Assembly (NCBI RefSeq): GCF_004570575.1
Contig: NZ_SPPD01000005.1
Coordinates: forward strand, 62,001 to 126,000
Reading direction: 5' to 3'
Source of the DNA: Streptococcus cuniculi
GTDB taxonomy: Bacteria > Bacillota > Bacilli > Lactobacillales > Streptococcaceae
Length of the DNA stretch: 64,000 nucleotides
The notes beneath the pieces were generated by a model. It did not search any database. It was given only the letters and a program-made list of their open reading frames with translations, and had not been told where the DNA came from. Below are positions 36,175-46,081 of the stretch, piece by piece; the first letter of the stretch is position 1, and every line of letters begins with the position of its first letter. Both the position numbers and the translations under genes were made by a program.

Positions 36175-36218
36175 ATAGTGTTATCACAACATAGCACTAT
36201 ATTAGGAGGGATTGTATC

Positions 36219-36251
36219 ATGAAGAAGCGATGGCGTTTGAATCGTTTATAA
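36219..36251 (+). CDS. 10-residue Trp-containing mini-ORF
   Basis: ATG at 36219 encodes MKKRWRLNRL and a TAA. It has AGGAGGG (36204-36210) at ideal spacing, a better ribosome site than trpB itself has. It lies after the T-box terminator and 65 nt before trpB. A TATAGTG/CACTATA inverted repeat (36174-36200) precedes it. It could be a translated leader peptide, or the surviving start of a lost first trp gene. Translation is inferred from the RBS only. Confidence 0.4.
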   Translation: MKKRWRLNRL

Positions 36252-36315
36252 AAATAGTAGTTGATGAGTGACTTGTCAATAAACAGATGGCTTATAAAAA
36301 AGAAAGAGGTATAAG

Positions 36316-37506
36316 ATGGCAGAAAAAGGATATTTTGGACAATTTGGTGGTAGCTTTGTACCAGAAGCGATTCAGGCATTGCTCGATGAATTAGAAGCGA
36401 CATTTGAAACCTATCGTGAGGATCCCGCATTTTTGGCGGAATACCAAGCCTATTTAAAGGACTATTCAGGGCGGGAGACTCCACTTTATTTCGCTGAATC
36501 ATTGACCAAGAGCCTAGGTGGCGCAAAGATTTACTTGAAACGAGAAGATTTGAACCACCTCGGTTCCCACAAATTAAACAATGTGCTAGGACAGATTTTA
36601 TTAGCGAAACGCATGGGCAAGACCCGAGTGATTGCAGAAACAGGGGCAGGTCAACATGGGGTCGCCACAGCTGCGGTCGCTGCTCGCTTCGGAATGGGCT
36701 GTGATATTTACATGGGGGCAGAAGATGTCAAACGCCAACGCCTCAATGTTTTCCGGATGGAGATGATGGGTGCTAAGGTACACGCAGTCACCGCAGGTAC
36801 ACAAACGTTGAAAGAAGCGGTAGACGCTGCTTTTGGGGCATGGATGGCAGATTTGGAAGCCTTCTATGTCTTGGGTTCAGCAGTAGGACCACATCCTTAT
36901 CCGACCATTGTGCATGAGTTCCAAAAGGTTATCAGCCTCGAATCTCGCCGCCAAATCTTGGAAAAAGAAGGACGCCTGCCTGATTATGTTATGGCTTGTG
37001 TCGGCGGTGGTTCCAATGCCATCGGTGCTTTCTCCCAATATGTGGCAGATGAAAGCGTCGGTCTGGTTGGGGTCGAGGCTGCTGGAAAAGGGGTTGATAC
37101 CAGCCTTCATGCAGCAACCATGACCAAGGGAACCGTTGGGATTGTAGACGGGATGAAGACGATTGCCCTCTTTGATGACGCAGGTAGTGTAGCGCCAGTT
37201 TATTCGATTTCAGCAGGGCTGGATTATCCAGGAGTAGGTCCAGAGCATGCTTTCTTTAAAGAAAGCGGTCGTGTAGAATATGTGGCGGCAACAGATGATG
37301 AAGCTGTCAATTCCCTCTTGACCCTCAGTCGGACAGAGGGAATTGTACCAGCCATTGAAAGCTCGCATGCCTTGGCAGAAGCGATGAAACGGGCTCCGCA
37401 ATTGGATAAGGACCAAATCATCATCGTCAATCTCTCTGGTCGAGGAGACAAGGACGTGGCCGCGATTGCGGACTATTTGGAGGAACGAAACTCTGTGCTT
37501 TCTTAG
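36316..37506 (+). CDS. trpB: tryptophan synthase beta subunit, orphan
   Basis: PLP enzyme that joins indole with L-serine to make tryptophan. The 396-residue protein has the PLP lysine Lys86 in [18 protein letters not shown], the phosphate loop [10 protein letters not shown] and the monovalent-cation region near [13 protein letters not shown]. It is a canonical TrpB1. No trpA or other trp genes adjoin it; the next gene is a convergent murR. As it stands it would salvage external indole. It is controlled by the upstream Trp T-box. Ribosome site AAAGAGG. Confidence 0.95.
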   Translation: MAEKGYFGQFGGSFVPEAIQALLDELEATFETYREDPAFLAEYQAYLKDYSGRETPLYFAESLTKSLGGAKIYLKREDLNHLGSHKLNNVLGQILLAKRMGKTRVIAETGAGQHGVATAAVAARFGMGCDIYMGAEDVKRQRLNVFRMEMMGAKVHAVTAGTQTLKEAVDAAFGAWMADLEAFYVLGSAVGPHPYPTIVHEFQKVISLESRRQILEKEGRLPDYVMACVGGGSNAIGAFSQYVADESVGLVGVEAAGKGVDTSLHAATMTKGTVGIVDGMKTIALFDDAGSVAPVYSISAGLDYPGVGPEHAFFKESGRVEYVAATDDEAVNSLLTLSRTEGIVPAIESSHALAEAMKRAPQLDKDQIIIVNLSGRGDKDVAAIADYLEERNSVLS

Positions 37507-37557
37507 TCACCGTGAAGAATGGTTTTATGTTGGACTAGAAACCATAGAGGGCAGTCT

Positions 37558-38379
37558 TTATTTGAGTAAGTTGGTCAACTCTTTTGTTGTTTCAAAAATG
37601 GTCTTCAATTGAGACACATCTTCTTGAATCATGGCTAAATATAACAAGTCTGTCAGAAACATAGAGTTATTCCGTGAATCGATAGCTCCGACCCGCAACT
37701 CTTGTTCGTGTCTAGGAATGCGGAATACAAAATCACAGATGTTGACAATAGGACTTGTTCCAACACCAGTAATCGCGATGGTTTTTAAAGCATGGGAAGC
37801 CGCAAATCGTAAAGGGACGAGCACTTCCTTTGTTGTTCCGCTATAGCTGATACCAATCGCAATATCATCTGGGGATGCCGATACGATACTAGCTGTTTGG
37901 ATATGGGAATCTTGAGTGTAGATGCAGTTTTTTCCCAACCGGTTTAATTTATAATAAAAATCGCTACAAACGGTTCCCGATGTCCCCACTCCAAATAGAT
38001 AGATCGTATTGGCATTTCTGACTAATTCGACCACATATTTTAATTCCTCGATATTGAGGAGACTGAGCGTTTCTTGAATGGAGGTCATATTGGAGTTTGC
38101 CAGTTTGAGAACCAGATGTTCTACACTATCGGCCGAGGTAATTTGCGCGTCGTATAGTTCATCGTATTTGGTGTTTAACAGCTCTAATTTAAATTTATGA
38201 AAATTGGAGAATCCGAGTTTTTTCGCCAAGCGACTGACAGTAGCTGTCGAGGTATTGCATTGGGTTGCTAGATACTGAATGGTCATCGTCTCAACGCTGA
38301 TACGGTTATCTTGGATAAATTGGAGAATCCGTTGTTCAGACTTTGTAAGACCATTGATATTAGGAGAAAAAATTGTCAT
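37558..38379 (-). CDS. murR: RpiR-family regulator MurR
   Basis: A 273-residue regulator. Its N-terminal RpiR helix-turn-helix spans residues 1-77 (LTKSEQRILQFIQDN, LATQCNTSTATVSRLAKKLGFS). The SIS sugar-phosphate domain follows from ~115 (TIYLFGVGTSGTVCSDFYYK, GISYSGTTKEVLVPL). It is divergent from murQ-murP-mupG with a 184-bp gap, so it most likely senses MurNAc-6-phosphate and controls that operon. The substrate assignment comes from this context. Confidence 0.85.
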   Translation of the reverse strand: MTIFSPNINGLTKSEQRILQFIQDNRISVETMTIQYLATQCNTSTATVSRLAKKLGFSNFHKFKLELLNTKYDELYDAQITSADSVEHLVLKLANSNMTSIQETLSLLNIEELKYVVELVRNANTIYLFGVGTSGTVCSDFYYKLNRLGKNCIYTQDSHIQTASIVSASPDDIAIGISYSGTTKEVLVPLRFAASHALKTIAITGVGTSPIVNICDFVFRIPRHEQELRVGAIDSRNNSMFLTDLLYLAMIQEDVSQLKTIFETTKELTNLLK

Positions 38380-38492
38380 ACTACTTCTTCCTTTGACGAG
38401 TTTGTATATCTTTATTGTACACTATTTCCCTCGTTTTAGGAGAGATTATCCCTTATTTTTTGTAAATAAATTACATAAAATAATAAAATATC

Positions 38493-38540
38493 TTGAAAAA
38501 TAATTTCAATAGTGTATAATAAAAGAAAGTAAACGTTTAC
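38493..38540 (+). promoter_or_regulatory. murQ operon promoter with cre site
   Basis: TTGAAA (38493-38498), 16 bp, TATAAT (38515-38520). The perfect palindrome GTAAACGTTTAC at 38529-38540 fits the catabolite-responsive element core. It begins just downstream of the expected +1, the position for CcpA/HPr-Ser-P repression. Confidence 0.85.
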
Positions 38541-38563
38541 AAACACAAAGGAGGAGGATGCCT

Positions 38564-39475
38564 ATGGACATTCATGAGTTGCATACAGAGCAAGTCAATC
38601 CCGCATCTGCAACAATCGAAGAGATGAGTATTGCGGAATTAACGGCTTATATCAATCAGGAGGATCAAAAAGTTGCCCATGCCGTGGCTCAGGTCCTCCC
38701 TCAAGTAAATAGGCTCATTGAACAGACTGTCGACTGTGTTCGCAAGCAGGGACGCATATTGTATATTGGGGCAGGAACATCAGGCCGACTAGGGATTTTA
38801 GATGCTTCTGAATGCCCGCCGACTTATGGTGTTAGCCCTGAGTTGGTACAGGGAATTATCGCAGGCGGCCCCAAAGCTATTTTATCAGCTCAAGAAGGAG
38901 CAGAGGATGCCCAGCTTGCTGCGATGGAGGATTTGCAGGATTACCAAGTCTGTGACAAGGACATGGTCATTGGCTTAGCAGCATCAGGGCGCACGCCTTA
39001 TGTCCTTTCTGCTCTTAATTATGCCAGAAAAATCGGTGCTAAGACTGCTTCCATTTCCTGCGTAGAAGGAGCAGAGCTGTCAGCAGTTGCAGATATTGCC
39101 ATCGAAGTGTTAGTCGGACCAGAAGTGGTGGCTGGCTCCAGCCGTATGAAAGCAGGAACAGCTCAAAAGTTGATTTTAAACATGATTTCAACTGCGACTA
39201 TGATTCAGCTTGGAAAAGTATATAAGGGCTATATGGTGGATGTTCAGCCAACAAATGCAAAATTAGTCAAGCGCGCCAAGCAGATTATCCAAAAGACAAC
39301 AGCTTGTAGTGAGGCAGAAGCAGAACACGTCTTTGCCCAATCCAAACAGCAAGTGAAAAAAGCCATTCTCATGCAGCTGGGTGGAGTAAGTCTCGACGAA
39401 TCAGAAGCCCTGCTAGAAAAGCATCAAGACAATATCGTTCATGCGATTGGGGAGTTCATGAAAAACGAGGAGTAA
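38564..39475 (+). CDS. murQ: N-acetylmuramic acid 6-phosphate etherase
   Basis: Cytosolic SIS-domain lyase that removes the D-lactyl ether of MurNAc-6-phosphate to give GlcNAc-6-phosphate. The 303-residue protein carries the signature GAGTSGRLGILDASECPPTYG (split near residues 63-83), IAGGPKAI and VGPEVVAGSSRMKAGTAQK. ATG 38564 is chosen: the AAGGAGGAGG lies 8-9 nt before it but abuts the ATG at 38558. First gene of the MurNAc operon. Confidence 0.96.
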   Translation: MDIHELHTEQVNPASATIEEMSIAELTAYINQEDQKVAHAVAQVLPQVNRLIEQTVDCVRKQGRILYIGAGTSGRLGILDASECPPTYGVSPELVQGIIAGGPKAILSAQEGAEDAQLAAMEDLQDYQVCDKDMVIGLAASGRTPYVLSALNYARKIGAKTASISCVEGAELSAVADIAIEVLVGPEVVAGSSRMKAGTAQKLILNMISTATMIQLGKVYKGYMVDVQPTNAKLVKRAKQIIQKTTACSEAEAEHVFAQSKQQVKKAILMQLGGVSLDESEALLEKHQDNIVHAIGEFMKNEE

Positions 39476-39478
39476 ACA

Positions 39479-40903
39479 ATGGAAACAAAAACAACGGTTC
39501 AACAATTATTAGCGAGTATAGGAGGCGTCGCAAATGTTTCTGGAAATGCTATTTGCATGACACGATTGCGACTACAATTAAAAGATCGACAAGCAGTTCA
39601 GTTTGAAGCATTAAAACAAATCGAGGGTGTCTTAGGAGTAGTGGATGCGGACACCTTACAAATCGTCTTTGGCCCTGGTCGCGTTACAACAGTGGGTCAA
39701 GAATTTGCAGCAGCGACAGGCATTCCCTTAGGAAGCGTTACGGAAGAAATGACAGCAGAAGAGTTAGCGACTGTCAACAAGCAAGAAAATAAGGCAAAGC
39801 ACGATAAGCCACTTCAACGATTTTTACAGAAAATCGCCAACATCTTTGTCCCTATCTTACCAGGAATTATTGCAGCAGGGATGATCAATGGCCTTACCAA
39901 TATCATCAATGTCAGTACGAACAATGCCTTTGCGATGGTGTGGTGGTACCAGTGTATTCGGACGATGAGCTGGGGTCTCTTTACATTTTTGCCGATTTAT
40001 GTCGGAATGAATGCAGCAAAAGAATTTAAAGGAAGTCCGATTTTAGGAGCTATTGCTGGTGCCATGTTTGTGTCTGTGCCCTCCATGCCTCTCTTGACAA
40101 TGGTCAATGAGCAAGCAATCATCCTGCCTTTGGTCAACAAAGCCTACTCTCCAGGGGTTGGAGGTTTATTAGCAGCCCTATTTGCCGGAATATTCTTTGC
40201 TCACTTAGAAAAAGTCATTCGGAAATATATGCCGAGTTTTTTAGACACCTTCTTAACCCCTCTGTTAACGGTGATATTAGGTGGTTTACTGACAGTCATT
40301 GTGATTCAGCCCTTGGGGAATACCTTGACAGCTGGTATCTACAATACTCTAACCTTTATCTATGAACAGCTGGGTGTGGTTGGTGGATATCTATTATCGG
40401 CAGGTTTCCTACCATTGGTATCGGTCGGACTCCATCAAGCTCTAACCCCCATTCATGTCTTATTGAATAATCCTGATGGACCAACTGGTGGAATCAACTA
40501 TCTTCTACCAATTCTGATGACAGCTGGGGGAGGTCAGGTTGGTGCAGGTTTAGCCCTCTACTTCAAAACGAAAAATAAGAAATTAAAACAATTAACCCGT
40601 GACTCCCTGCCTGTTGGAGTATTGGGGATTGGAGAGCCAATGATGTACGCAGTCACTCTCCCGTTAGGAAAACCTTTTATCACAGCTTGTCTAGGTTCAG
40701 GGATTGGCGGCATGCTAGCGGTTCTCTTTCATTTAGGAACAGTTACTCAGGGAGTATCAGGCTTGTTCGGCCTACTAATCATGGTACCAGGAACCCAGCT
40801 TCAGTACGTCCTAGCCATGTTGGCTGCTTATGTCTGTGGTTTTGTCCTCACATGGTTCTTTGGCATTGATGAGGAACGGATTGATGAAGTCTATGGAAAA
40901 TAA
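39479..40903 (+). CDS. murP: PTS transporter EIIBC, MurNAc-type
   Basis: A 474-residue membrane permease with an N-terminal EIIB domain and a C-terminal EIIC domain of the glucose-sucrose superfamily. The EIIB phospho-cysteine is Cys26 in NAICMTRLRLQL. The EIIC domain has about ten helices (from ~115; GIIAAGMINGLTNI, SVGLHQALTPIHVLL, GIGEPMMYAVTLPLGKPF). It lacks its own EIIA, so it must borrow one, with HPr/EI from ptsHI. MurNAc specificity follows from murQ 3 nt upstream and mupG downstream. Confidence 0.9.
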   Translation: METKTTVQQLLASIGGVANVSGNAICMTRLRLQLKDRQAVQFEALKQIEGVLGVVDADTLQIVFGPGRVTTVGQEFAAATGIPLGSVTEEMTAEELATVNKQENKAKHDKPLQRFLQKIANIFVPILPGIIAAGMINGLTNIINVSTNNAFAMVWWYQCIRTMSWGLFTFLPIYVGMNAAKEFKGSPILGAIAGAMFVSVPSMPLLTMVNEQAIILPLVNKAYSPGVGGLLAALFAGIFFAHLEKVIRKYMPSFLDTFLTPLLTVILGGLLTVIVIQPLGNTLTAGIYNTLTFIYEQLGVVGGYLLSAGFLPLVSVGLHQALTPIHVLLNNPDGPTGGINYLLPILMTAGGGQVGAGLALYFKTKNKKLKQLTRDSLPVGVLGIGEPMMYAVTLPLGKPFITACLGSGIGGMLAVLFHLGTVTQGVSGLFGLLIMVPGTQLQYVLAMLAAYVCGFVLTWFFGIDEERIDEVYGK

Positions 40904-41924
40904 AGCATTTTTAAGTTCCTTTGGTTTTTCCATCTATGCCTCGCGGTCTGTGCAAACAAATCAAAATCTTATCTTAGAGTATAAACAGTCCGGTTTTTCC
41001 TTTGCCTTTACATCGTTAAATATTTCCGAAGAGAAAGGACAGCAGCAAGAGTTTAAAAGGATGGTTGATTTTTGTCAGAAAGAGGGGATTGCTCTTTTTG
41101 TGGATATTAACGCAGAGAGTTATCAGCGACTCGGTATCAGTGGTCTAAAAGAACTGGGATGTACAGCAGTTCGGATTGATGATGGACTATCAGAGGAAGA
41201 AATCCTCCAATTGTCTCATGACTTTCAGCTCGTGTTTAATGCTTCAACCTTGACAGATGAATTCATAGAAGCACTAGAGAAAAAAGGTTTGGATTTGAGT
41301 AAGATAATGGCCTGCCATAATTATTACCCCAAACCTTATACTGGTTTAAGCATAGAGCGTCTACGGATGATTAATGAGCGGCTCCATCGCTACTTTATTC
41401 CTGTGATTGCGTTTGTACCTGGCGAGGAGCGTCGCTTCCCCTTGTTTGAGGGCTTACCAACGGTGGAAGAACACCGATTTTTGACACCGTTACAAGCTAG
41501 CCTAGATTGCTTGATGAAGGGTCAATGTGATTATATTTGTGTAGGAGACACCCGTTTAGCGTCAGATTCTCTCCTTGAGATGTCGTATGTATCAAAAGGC
41601 ATGATTCCTTTGGTAGCCGATGTACCAGAAGAATGGAGAGGGATGGTATTTGAAAATAGGATTGATAAGAGTGATTATGTCATTCGGGCTGTGCATTCAA
41701 GGAGCCAATTAGCTGATACTGTAGTGAAAGGACGATGCGTAGCGCGGCATCGAGGAGATATTGTTTTAGCTAATGCTCAGTTTTTACGTTATGAACATGA
41801 ATTGGAAATCTGCTTAGTAGATTTACCAGCAGATAGTCGACAAGAAGTGATAGGGTCAGTAGATCCTCGAAGTAGGCCTTTATTAGACTACATTGAAGCC
41901 CCATTTTCATTTGTATTTATATGA
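40884..41924 (+). CDS. mupG: DUF871 family, MupG-like 6-phospho-N-acetylmuramidase
   Basis: A 346-residue protein of the DUF871 TIM-barrel family. The founding member MupG of Staphylococcus aureus cleaves MurNAc-6P-GlcNAc after PTS uptake. Visible conserved segments are GFSIYASR, FTSLNISEE, HNYYPKPYTGLS, FVPGEERRFPLFEGLPTVEEHR and VGDTRLAS. No signal peptide is seen, in line with a cytosolic role. I choose ATG 40884, with GAGGAACGG upstream, overlapping murP by 20 nt; ATG 40893 is the alternative. Symbol by homology and operon context. Confidence 0.8.
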   Translation: MKSMENKAFLSSFGFSIYASRSVQTNQNLILEYKQSGFSFAFTSLNISEEKGQQQEFKRMVDFCQKEGIALFVDINAESYQRLGISGLKELGCTAVRIDDGLSEEEILQLSHDFQLVFNASTLTDEFIEALEKKGLDLSKIMACHNYYPKPYTGLSIERLRMINERLHRYFIPVIAFVPGEERRFPLFEGLPTVEEHRFLTPLQASLDCLMKGQCDYICVGDTRLASDSLLEMSYVSKGMIPLVADVPEEWRGMVFENRIDKSDYVIRAVHSRSQLADTVVKGRCVARHRGDIVLANAQFLRYEHELEICLVDLPADSRQEVIGSVDPRSRPLLDYIEAPFSFVFI

Positions 41925-41930
41925 CCTAAA

Positions 41931-41985
41931 AAAGAGTGAGAACAATCGATTTCTAGGAATCACGATTGTATCTCACTCTCTTTTT
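41931..41985. terminator. bidirectional terminator, mupG / pepC
   Basis: AGAGTGAGA and ACAATCG on the left pair with CGATTGT and TCTCACTCT on the right. T-runs flank both sides, between convergent genes. Confidence 0.92.
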
Positions 41986-41999
41986 GTTCACTATATTAT

Positions 42000-43337
42000 T
42001 TATTTACTGGCCAAAGCCCCCATTGGATCCCATGGTGCTAGGACAGTCGGTTCAGCCTGATAGGCTACCAGTTCTTCTTCAGTCAGGAAGTCTTTTCGCA
42101 CAACGATTTGGTAGGTGTACTCGTCCATCCAGCTGTCACTTGCGACAAAGTAGCCCTTGTCTCCGACCTTATCTCCCCATGAATTTTCAACCTTCCATTT
42201 GACAGACTGGCCGTTTTCATCAAGGTCAACACCTGTTAATACCATGGCGTGGGTCATGAGGCTCTCGCTATAATCAAGGCGTCCTGCCTTGTCTTGGTGG
42301 AGGTCGATGTTCATGCTAGAGACGAAGTCGTACATGCCGTTTGCCATGACACCTGTCTTGCGGTTACTCGATTGGCCTACATCAGAGCCAAACCAGACTG
42401 TTTCTCCTGCCTGCATTTGGGCAATAGCTAGTTCCTTCAAGCGATCCATTTCCACATTAAGGTAACGAACAGGTCGGCTGCCTACGACATTTCCGAGCAT
42501 GTCGACGGTATAGGATTTACCATATGGCTTATCGGCAGTCGGTGCATTGATAATGGACACATAGTCGTCCAATGGAATATCTACATATTTTTTATAAAAT
42601 TCTTGCGGCGTCAAGCCTTTTTCACTATGGTAGTTGTTGTCTTTATCGCGGTAGGCAAAGTCAAAGGTGCGAGGTGGTAAGCCAAGCGACATAGCAAGGA
42701 AGTTGAAGATTCCTTGCAAGAGTTCTTCTTTTTTTGCTTGAATGGCTTCTGCTGTTCCTCCCTGTGCTACCAATTCCCGTAAGATTTGCGCATCTTGGCG
42801 GAGCAATTTATTCAACAGGGCATTGAGTTCACGGCTGTTACTGGAAGAGATGGACTCGGGATAGATGGACTTAGGTACAACACCGTATTTTTCAAAGAGG
42901 GAGACGACCATATCCCATTGACCGCCGTCTTGTTGAGGGACATCTAAGAGGAATTTCACCTTGCGACTGGTCAAGTCTTGATCAGCAGTAGCCAGAATTT
43001 GCTCCAAGAACCAGTTGGATTTTTCGTATTTGTCCCAGAAGAAGGTGTGGGCTTGCGACAGTTCAAAGTTTTCCAATTGGAAACCAGCGATCATTTTGTG
43101 GCGGAAGGTATTCAAGGCTGCAAACATCCAGCAACGGCCAGAGGCTTTCTGATTGCTGACCTTGTCCTTGGTCAAGTCGATGGAAAAGACTGGCTCGTTT
43201 TCCACGCTGCTGCTACGTTTTTCAAGAGAAGCATAGATACCATTGTGGGTCACTGCATTTTCCATGGCAGCAAATTGCTGATTTGCCTCATATTCGGCAA
43301 AAAATTTATCAGTTAATGATTGGTTTAATGAGTTCAT
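42000..43337 (-). CDS. pepC: aminopeptidase C (bleomycin hydrolase family)
   Basis: Cytosolic C1B-family cysteine aminopeptidase, usually a hexameric barrel. The 445-residue protein has Cys69 in SGRCWMFAAL, the catalytic His in LMTHAMVLTG and Asn in KVENSWGDKVGDKGYF. N-terminal MNSLNQSLTDKF behind AAAAGGAGAA. Monocistronic. The region 43338-43540 carries only its promoter and no separate gene. Confidence 0.97.
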   Translation of the reverse strand: MNSLNQSLTDKFFAEYEANQQFAAMENAVTHNGIYASLEKRSSSVENEPVFSIDLTKDKVSNQKASGRCWMFAALNTFRHKMIAGFQLENFELSQAHTFFWDKYEKSNWFLEQILATADQDLTSRKVKFLLDVPQQDGGQWDMVVSLFEKYGVVPKSIYPESISSSNSRELNALLNKLLRQDAQILRELVAQGGTAEAIQAKKEELLQGIFNFLAMSLGLPPRTFDFAYRDKDNNYHSEKGLTPQEFYKKYVDIPLDDYVSIINAPTADKPYGKSYTVDMLGNVVGSRPVRYLNVEMDRLKELAIAQMQAGETVWFGSDVGQSSNRKTGVMANGMYDFVSSMNIDLHQDKAGRLDYSESLMTHAMVLTGVDLDENGQSVKWKVENSWGDKVGDKGYFVASDSWMDEYTYQIVVRKDFLTEEELVAYQAEPTVLAPWDPMGALASK

Positions 43338-43541
43338 AAGATTCTCCTTTTCTATAAGAATTTGTATTCACTATCTATTGTTTGAATGGTCCTTTTCCCT
43401 TCATTCAGTATTTCTTCAAAAACGATCTGTGGTTGATGGCAAATTGGCTCATTCAATGTCTCACTTATTCAGGAACACAGTATATAAGACCTATTATAGA
43501 CCTTTTTGGAAAATCTTCAAGCGCGGACTGGAAAAAGAGAA

Positions 43542-43566
43542 AAAAGCTGGGATTTCCCCAGCTTTT
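43542..43566 (-). terminator. nadE terminator
   Basis: Perfect 10-bp stem AAAAGCTGGG/CCCAGCTTTT with a 5-nt loop and a T-rich tail on the minus strand, 16 nt after the nadE stop. Confidence 0.9.
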
Positions 43567-43581
43567 CTATGGTATCGAGTA

Positions 43582-44406
43582 TTATTTCCAAAAATGATCA
43601 AAGATGCTGATTGGTAGATGGCGTTTGTGTTCGGTTTTCTTCCACCAATTCTCGATAATGGTTTGTGCTTGTGGGTCAATAGTCTTGCCCTCTAGGTAGT
43701 CATCGATGTTTTCATAGGTCACACCGAGCGCCACCTCATCTGCTAATCCCGGCTTGTCTTCTTCTAAGTCGGCTGTCGGAATCTTCTCATAGAGCGCCTT
43801 GTCTGCTCCGAGTTCAGCCAAAAGAGCCTTTCCTTGGCGTTTATTGAGGCGGAAAAGTGGTAGGATGTCTGCACCACCATCCCCAAACTTGGTGAAGAAG
43901 CCCGTGATATTCTCAGCCGCATGGTCAGTCCCAATGACGGCACCTTGGTAGCTTCCTGCAAGGGCGTATTGAGCAATCATGCGACTTCTAGCCTTGATAT
44001 TTCCCTTGTTAAAATCAGAAACGCTAGCCCCTGTCGCGTCCACAGCCTTGGTCATGGCGTCCACGCTCTCCTTGATATTGACGACTAGACTAACATCGGG
44101 CTTGATAAAGCTTAGTGCTGCTTGGGCATCGTCTTCATCTGCCTGAATACCGTAAGGCAGGCGAACTGCGATGAATTGGTAGGCTTCGTCGCCTGTTTCA
44201 GCCCGCATTTCTTCAATTGCTAGTTGCGCTAAGCGGCCTGCCAAGGTTGAATCTTGACCGCCAGAAATGCCTAGAACGTAGCTTTTCAAAAAGGGATGTT
44301 TTTTGAGGTACTCTTTCAAGAAATCAATCGATTTGCGGATTTCTTCCTGCGGATTGATACTTGGTTTAACACCTAATTGCTGGATAATCGTTTCTTGTAG
44401 GCTCAT
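43582..44406 (-). CDS. nadE: NH3-dependent NAD+ synthetase
   Basis: A 274-residue ATP-pyrophosphatase that amidates deamido-NAD to NAD. P-loop [16 protein letters not shown] at about residues 45-60, [11 protein letters not shown], and [23 protein letters not shown] are diagnostic. There is no glutaminase domain, so ammonia is the donor. Its start overlaps the end of pncB by 4 nt, giving a two-gene niacin-to-NAD salvage operon. Confidence 0.97.
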   Translation of the reverse strand: MSLQETIIQQLGVKPSINPQEEIRKSIDFLKEYLKKHPFLKSYVLGISGGQDSTLAGRLAQLAIEEMRAETGDEAYQFIAVRLPYGIQADEDDAQAALSFIKPDVSLVVNIKESVDAMTKAVDATGASVSDFNKGNIKARSRMIAQYALAGSYQGAVIGTDHAAENITGFFTKFGDGGADILPLFRLNKRQGKALLAELGADKALYEKIPTADLEEDKPGLADEVALGVTYENIDDYLEGKTIDPQAQTIIENWWKKTEHKRHLPISIFDHFWK

Positions 44407-45872
44407 TTATTCTCCTTTTGGCTCAACTGAGTTTGGTTGCGCACTTGCTGAATCAGATTCATCTTGTGTTCCCAGACATCTTGCGCCAAATCAACTGGAT
44501 AATCTTGTGGATTGAGCATGCGTTTGTATTCGTCCCAGAGTTGGTCAAATTGGGTATTGGCATAGGCCTGAATATCTGGCAGACTTGGTAAGTCGTAGAC
44601 GAGTTTACCTTTGTCAAAAATATCCACCAAGAGAGGAACTGCTTCAAAATCAGTCACCGTTTTATTGATATAGGTATAGGTCGGGTGGAACATGTGAATC
44701 GACTGCATTTCAGTCACATCGGTATCCGCAAAGGTGATGTAGTCACCTTCGGTCTTTCCTTTTTCACGACTCGTAATCCGCCAGACTTGTTTTTTCCCTG
44801 GTGTTGATACTTTTTCTACGTTGGAAGAGAGTTTGATGGTATCGCGCATATTTCCATTCTCATCTTCAATGGAGACAATCTTGTAAACTGCGCCTAAAGC
44901 TGGCTGATCATAAGCGGTGATGAGCTTAGTACCAACACCCCAGACATCGATCTTTGCCTTTTGCATTTTCAGGTTCAAAATGGTATTTTCATCAAGGTCA
45001 TTAGAGGCGTAGATTTTGGCATCTGTATAGCCTGCATCGTCCAGCTGTTGGCGAACTTTTTTAGAGATGTAAGCCATGTCGCCTGAGTCAATACGAACAC
45101 CGAGGAAGTTAATCTTATCCCCAAATTCCTTAGCAACCCGAATAGCAGCAGGAACACCGAGACGCAAGGTATCATAGGTGTCAACCAAGAAGACACAATT
45201 TTTATGGGTAGATGCGTAGGCTTTGAAAGAATCGTAATCGTTACCGTAGGTTTGTACCAAGGCATGGGCATGCGTACCAGCTACTGGAATACCGAAGATT
45301 TTCCCAGCGCGGACATTTGATGTCGCACCAGCACCACCGATAAAGGCTGCGCGTGTTCCCCAGATGGCGGCGTCCATTTCTTGAGCCCGACGTGTACCAA
45401 ATTCAAGAAGTGGTTCATCTTCCAAAATCGCCTTGATTCGTCTTGCTTTGGTCGCAATCAGGGTTTGGTAGTTCACGATATTTAAAATCGCTGTTTCAAC
45501 CAACTGACATTGGGCAAGCGGTCCTTCGATTTGCATGATAGGCTCATTGGCAAAGACCAAATCTCCCTCTTTAGCAGAACGGACGGTCAGAGAAAAACGT
45601 AATTGATCTAAATACGTTAGAAACTCTTCTGGATAGCCTTGATCACGCAGGTAGTCAAGGTCGGTCTGGGTAAACGAAAGGTTTGACAGATAATGGACAA
45701 CGCGCTCCAAGCCCGCAAACACAGCGTACCCATTATGGAAAGGAAGTTTCCGAAAATACACTTCAAACACCGCGTTTTTCTCATGAATTCCTTGTTCAAA
45801 ATACACCTGAGCCATATTGATTTGATATAGATCGGTGTGTAGCGTTAAACTATCATCAGAATAAATGTTCAT
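44403..45872 (-). CDS. pncB: nicotinate phosphoribosyltransferase
   Basis: Converts nicotinate and PRPP to nicotinate mononucleotide, feeding NadE through NadD. The 489-residue protein shows [30 protein letters not shown] (the phosphorylatable-His region lies nearby), [12 protein letters not shown] and [25 protein letters not shown]. Upstream on the minus strand a TATACT -10 sits just after the terminator hairpin at 45907-45933. First gene of the pncB-nadE operon. Confidence 0.96.
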   Translation of the reverse strand: MNIYSDDSLTLHTDLYQINMAQVYFEQGIHEKNAVFEVYFRKLPFHNGYAVFAGLERVVHYLSNLSFTQTDLDYLRDQGYPEEFLTYLDQLRFSLTVRSAKEGDLVFANEPIMQIEGPLAQCQLVETAILNIVNYQTLIATKARRIKAILEDEPLLEFGTRRAQEMDAAIWGTRAAFIGGAGATSNVRAGKIFGIPVAGTHAHALVQTYGNDYDSFKAYASTHKNCVFLVDTYDTLRLGVPAAIRVAKEFGDKINFLGVRIDSGDMAYISKKVRQQLDDAGYTDAKIYASNDLDENTILNLKMQKAKIDVWGVGTKLITAYDQPALGAVYKIVSIEDENGNMRDTIKLSSNVEKVSTPGKKQVWRITSREKGKTEGDYITFADTDVTEMQSIHMFHPTYTYINKTVTDFEAVPLLVDIFDKGKLVYDLPSLPDIQAYANTQFDQLWDEYKRMLNPQDYPVDLAQDVWEHKMNLIQQVRNQTQLSQKENK

Positions 45873-45906
45873 CTTATTCTCCTCCTGTTAGTTATAGTAT
45901 AGCATA

Positions 45907-45933
45907 AAAAAACAGCCCAGTGGGCTGTTTTTT
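45907..45933 (-). terminator. strong hairpin between prepilin peptidase gene and pncB
   Basis: 12-bp perfect stem AAAAAACAGCCC/GGGCTGTTTTTT with a 3-nt loop. On the minus strand it ends 149 nt after the prepilin peptidase stop and abuts the pncB -10 box. Confidence 0.85.
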
Positions 45934-46081
45934 CACGAGCTTGTCAATAAAAGAGCGAGTAAGATTTTAGGTGGATTGTTTTTTCCCGAGCCCAGAAATA
46001 AGAAAGCGTATCTAATCTTGCGGATTGTGTTTCTAACCTAAAAAGAATAGGAGAGCGTATAACATGAAGAAGAATGACAAG

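Noticed and set aside
43378..43617. Two overlapping plus-strand frames (79 and 71 codons) between pepC and nadE
   Set aside because: No ribosome site. They cover the pepC upstream region and the nadE terminator hairpin and run into nadE antisense sequence.
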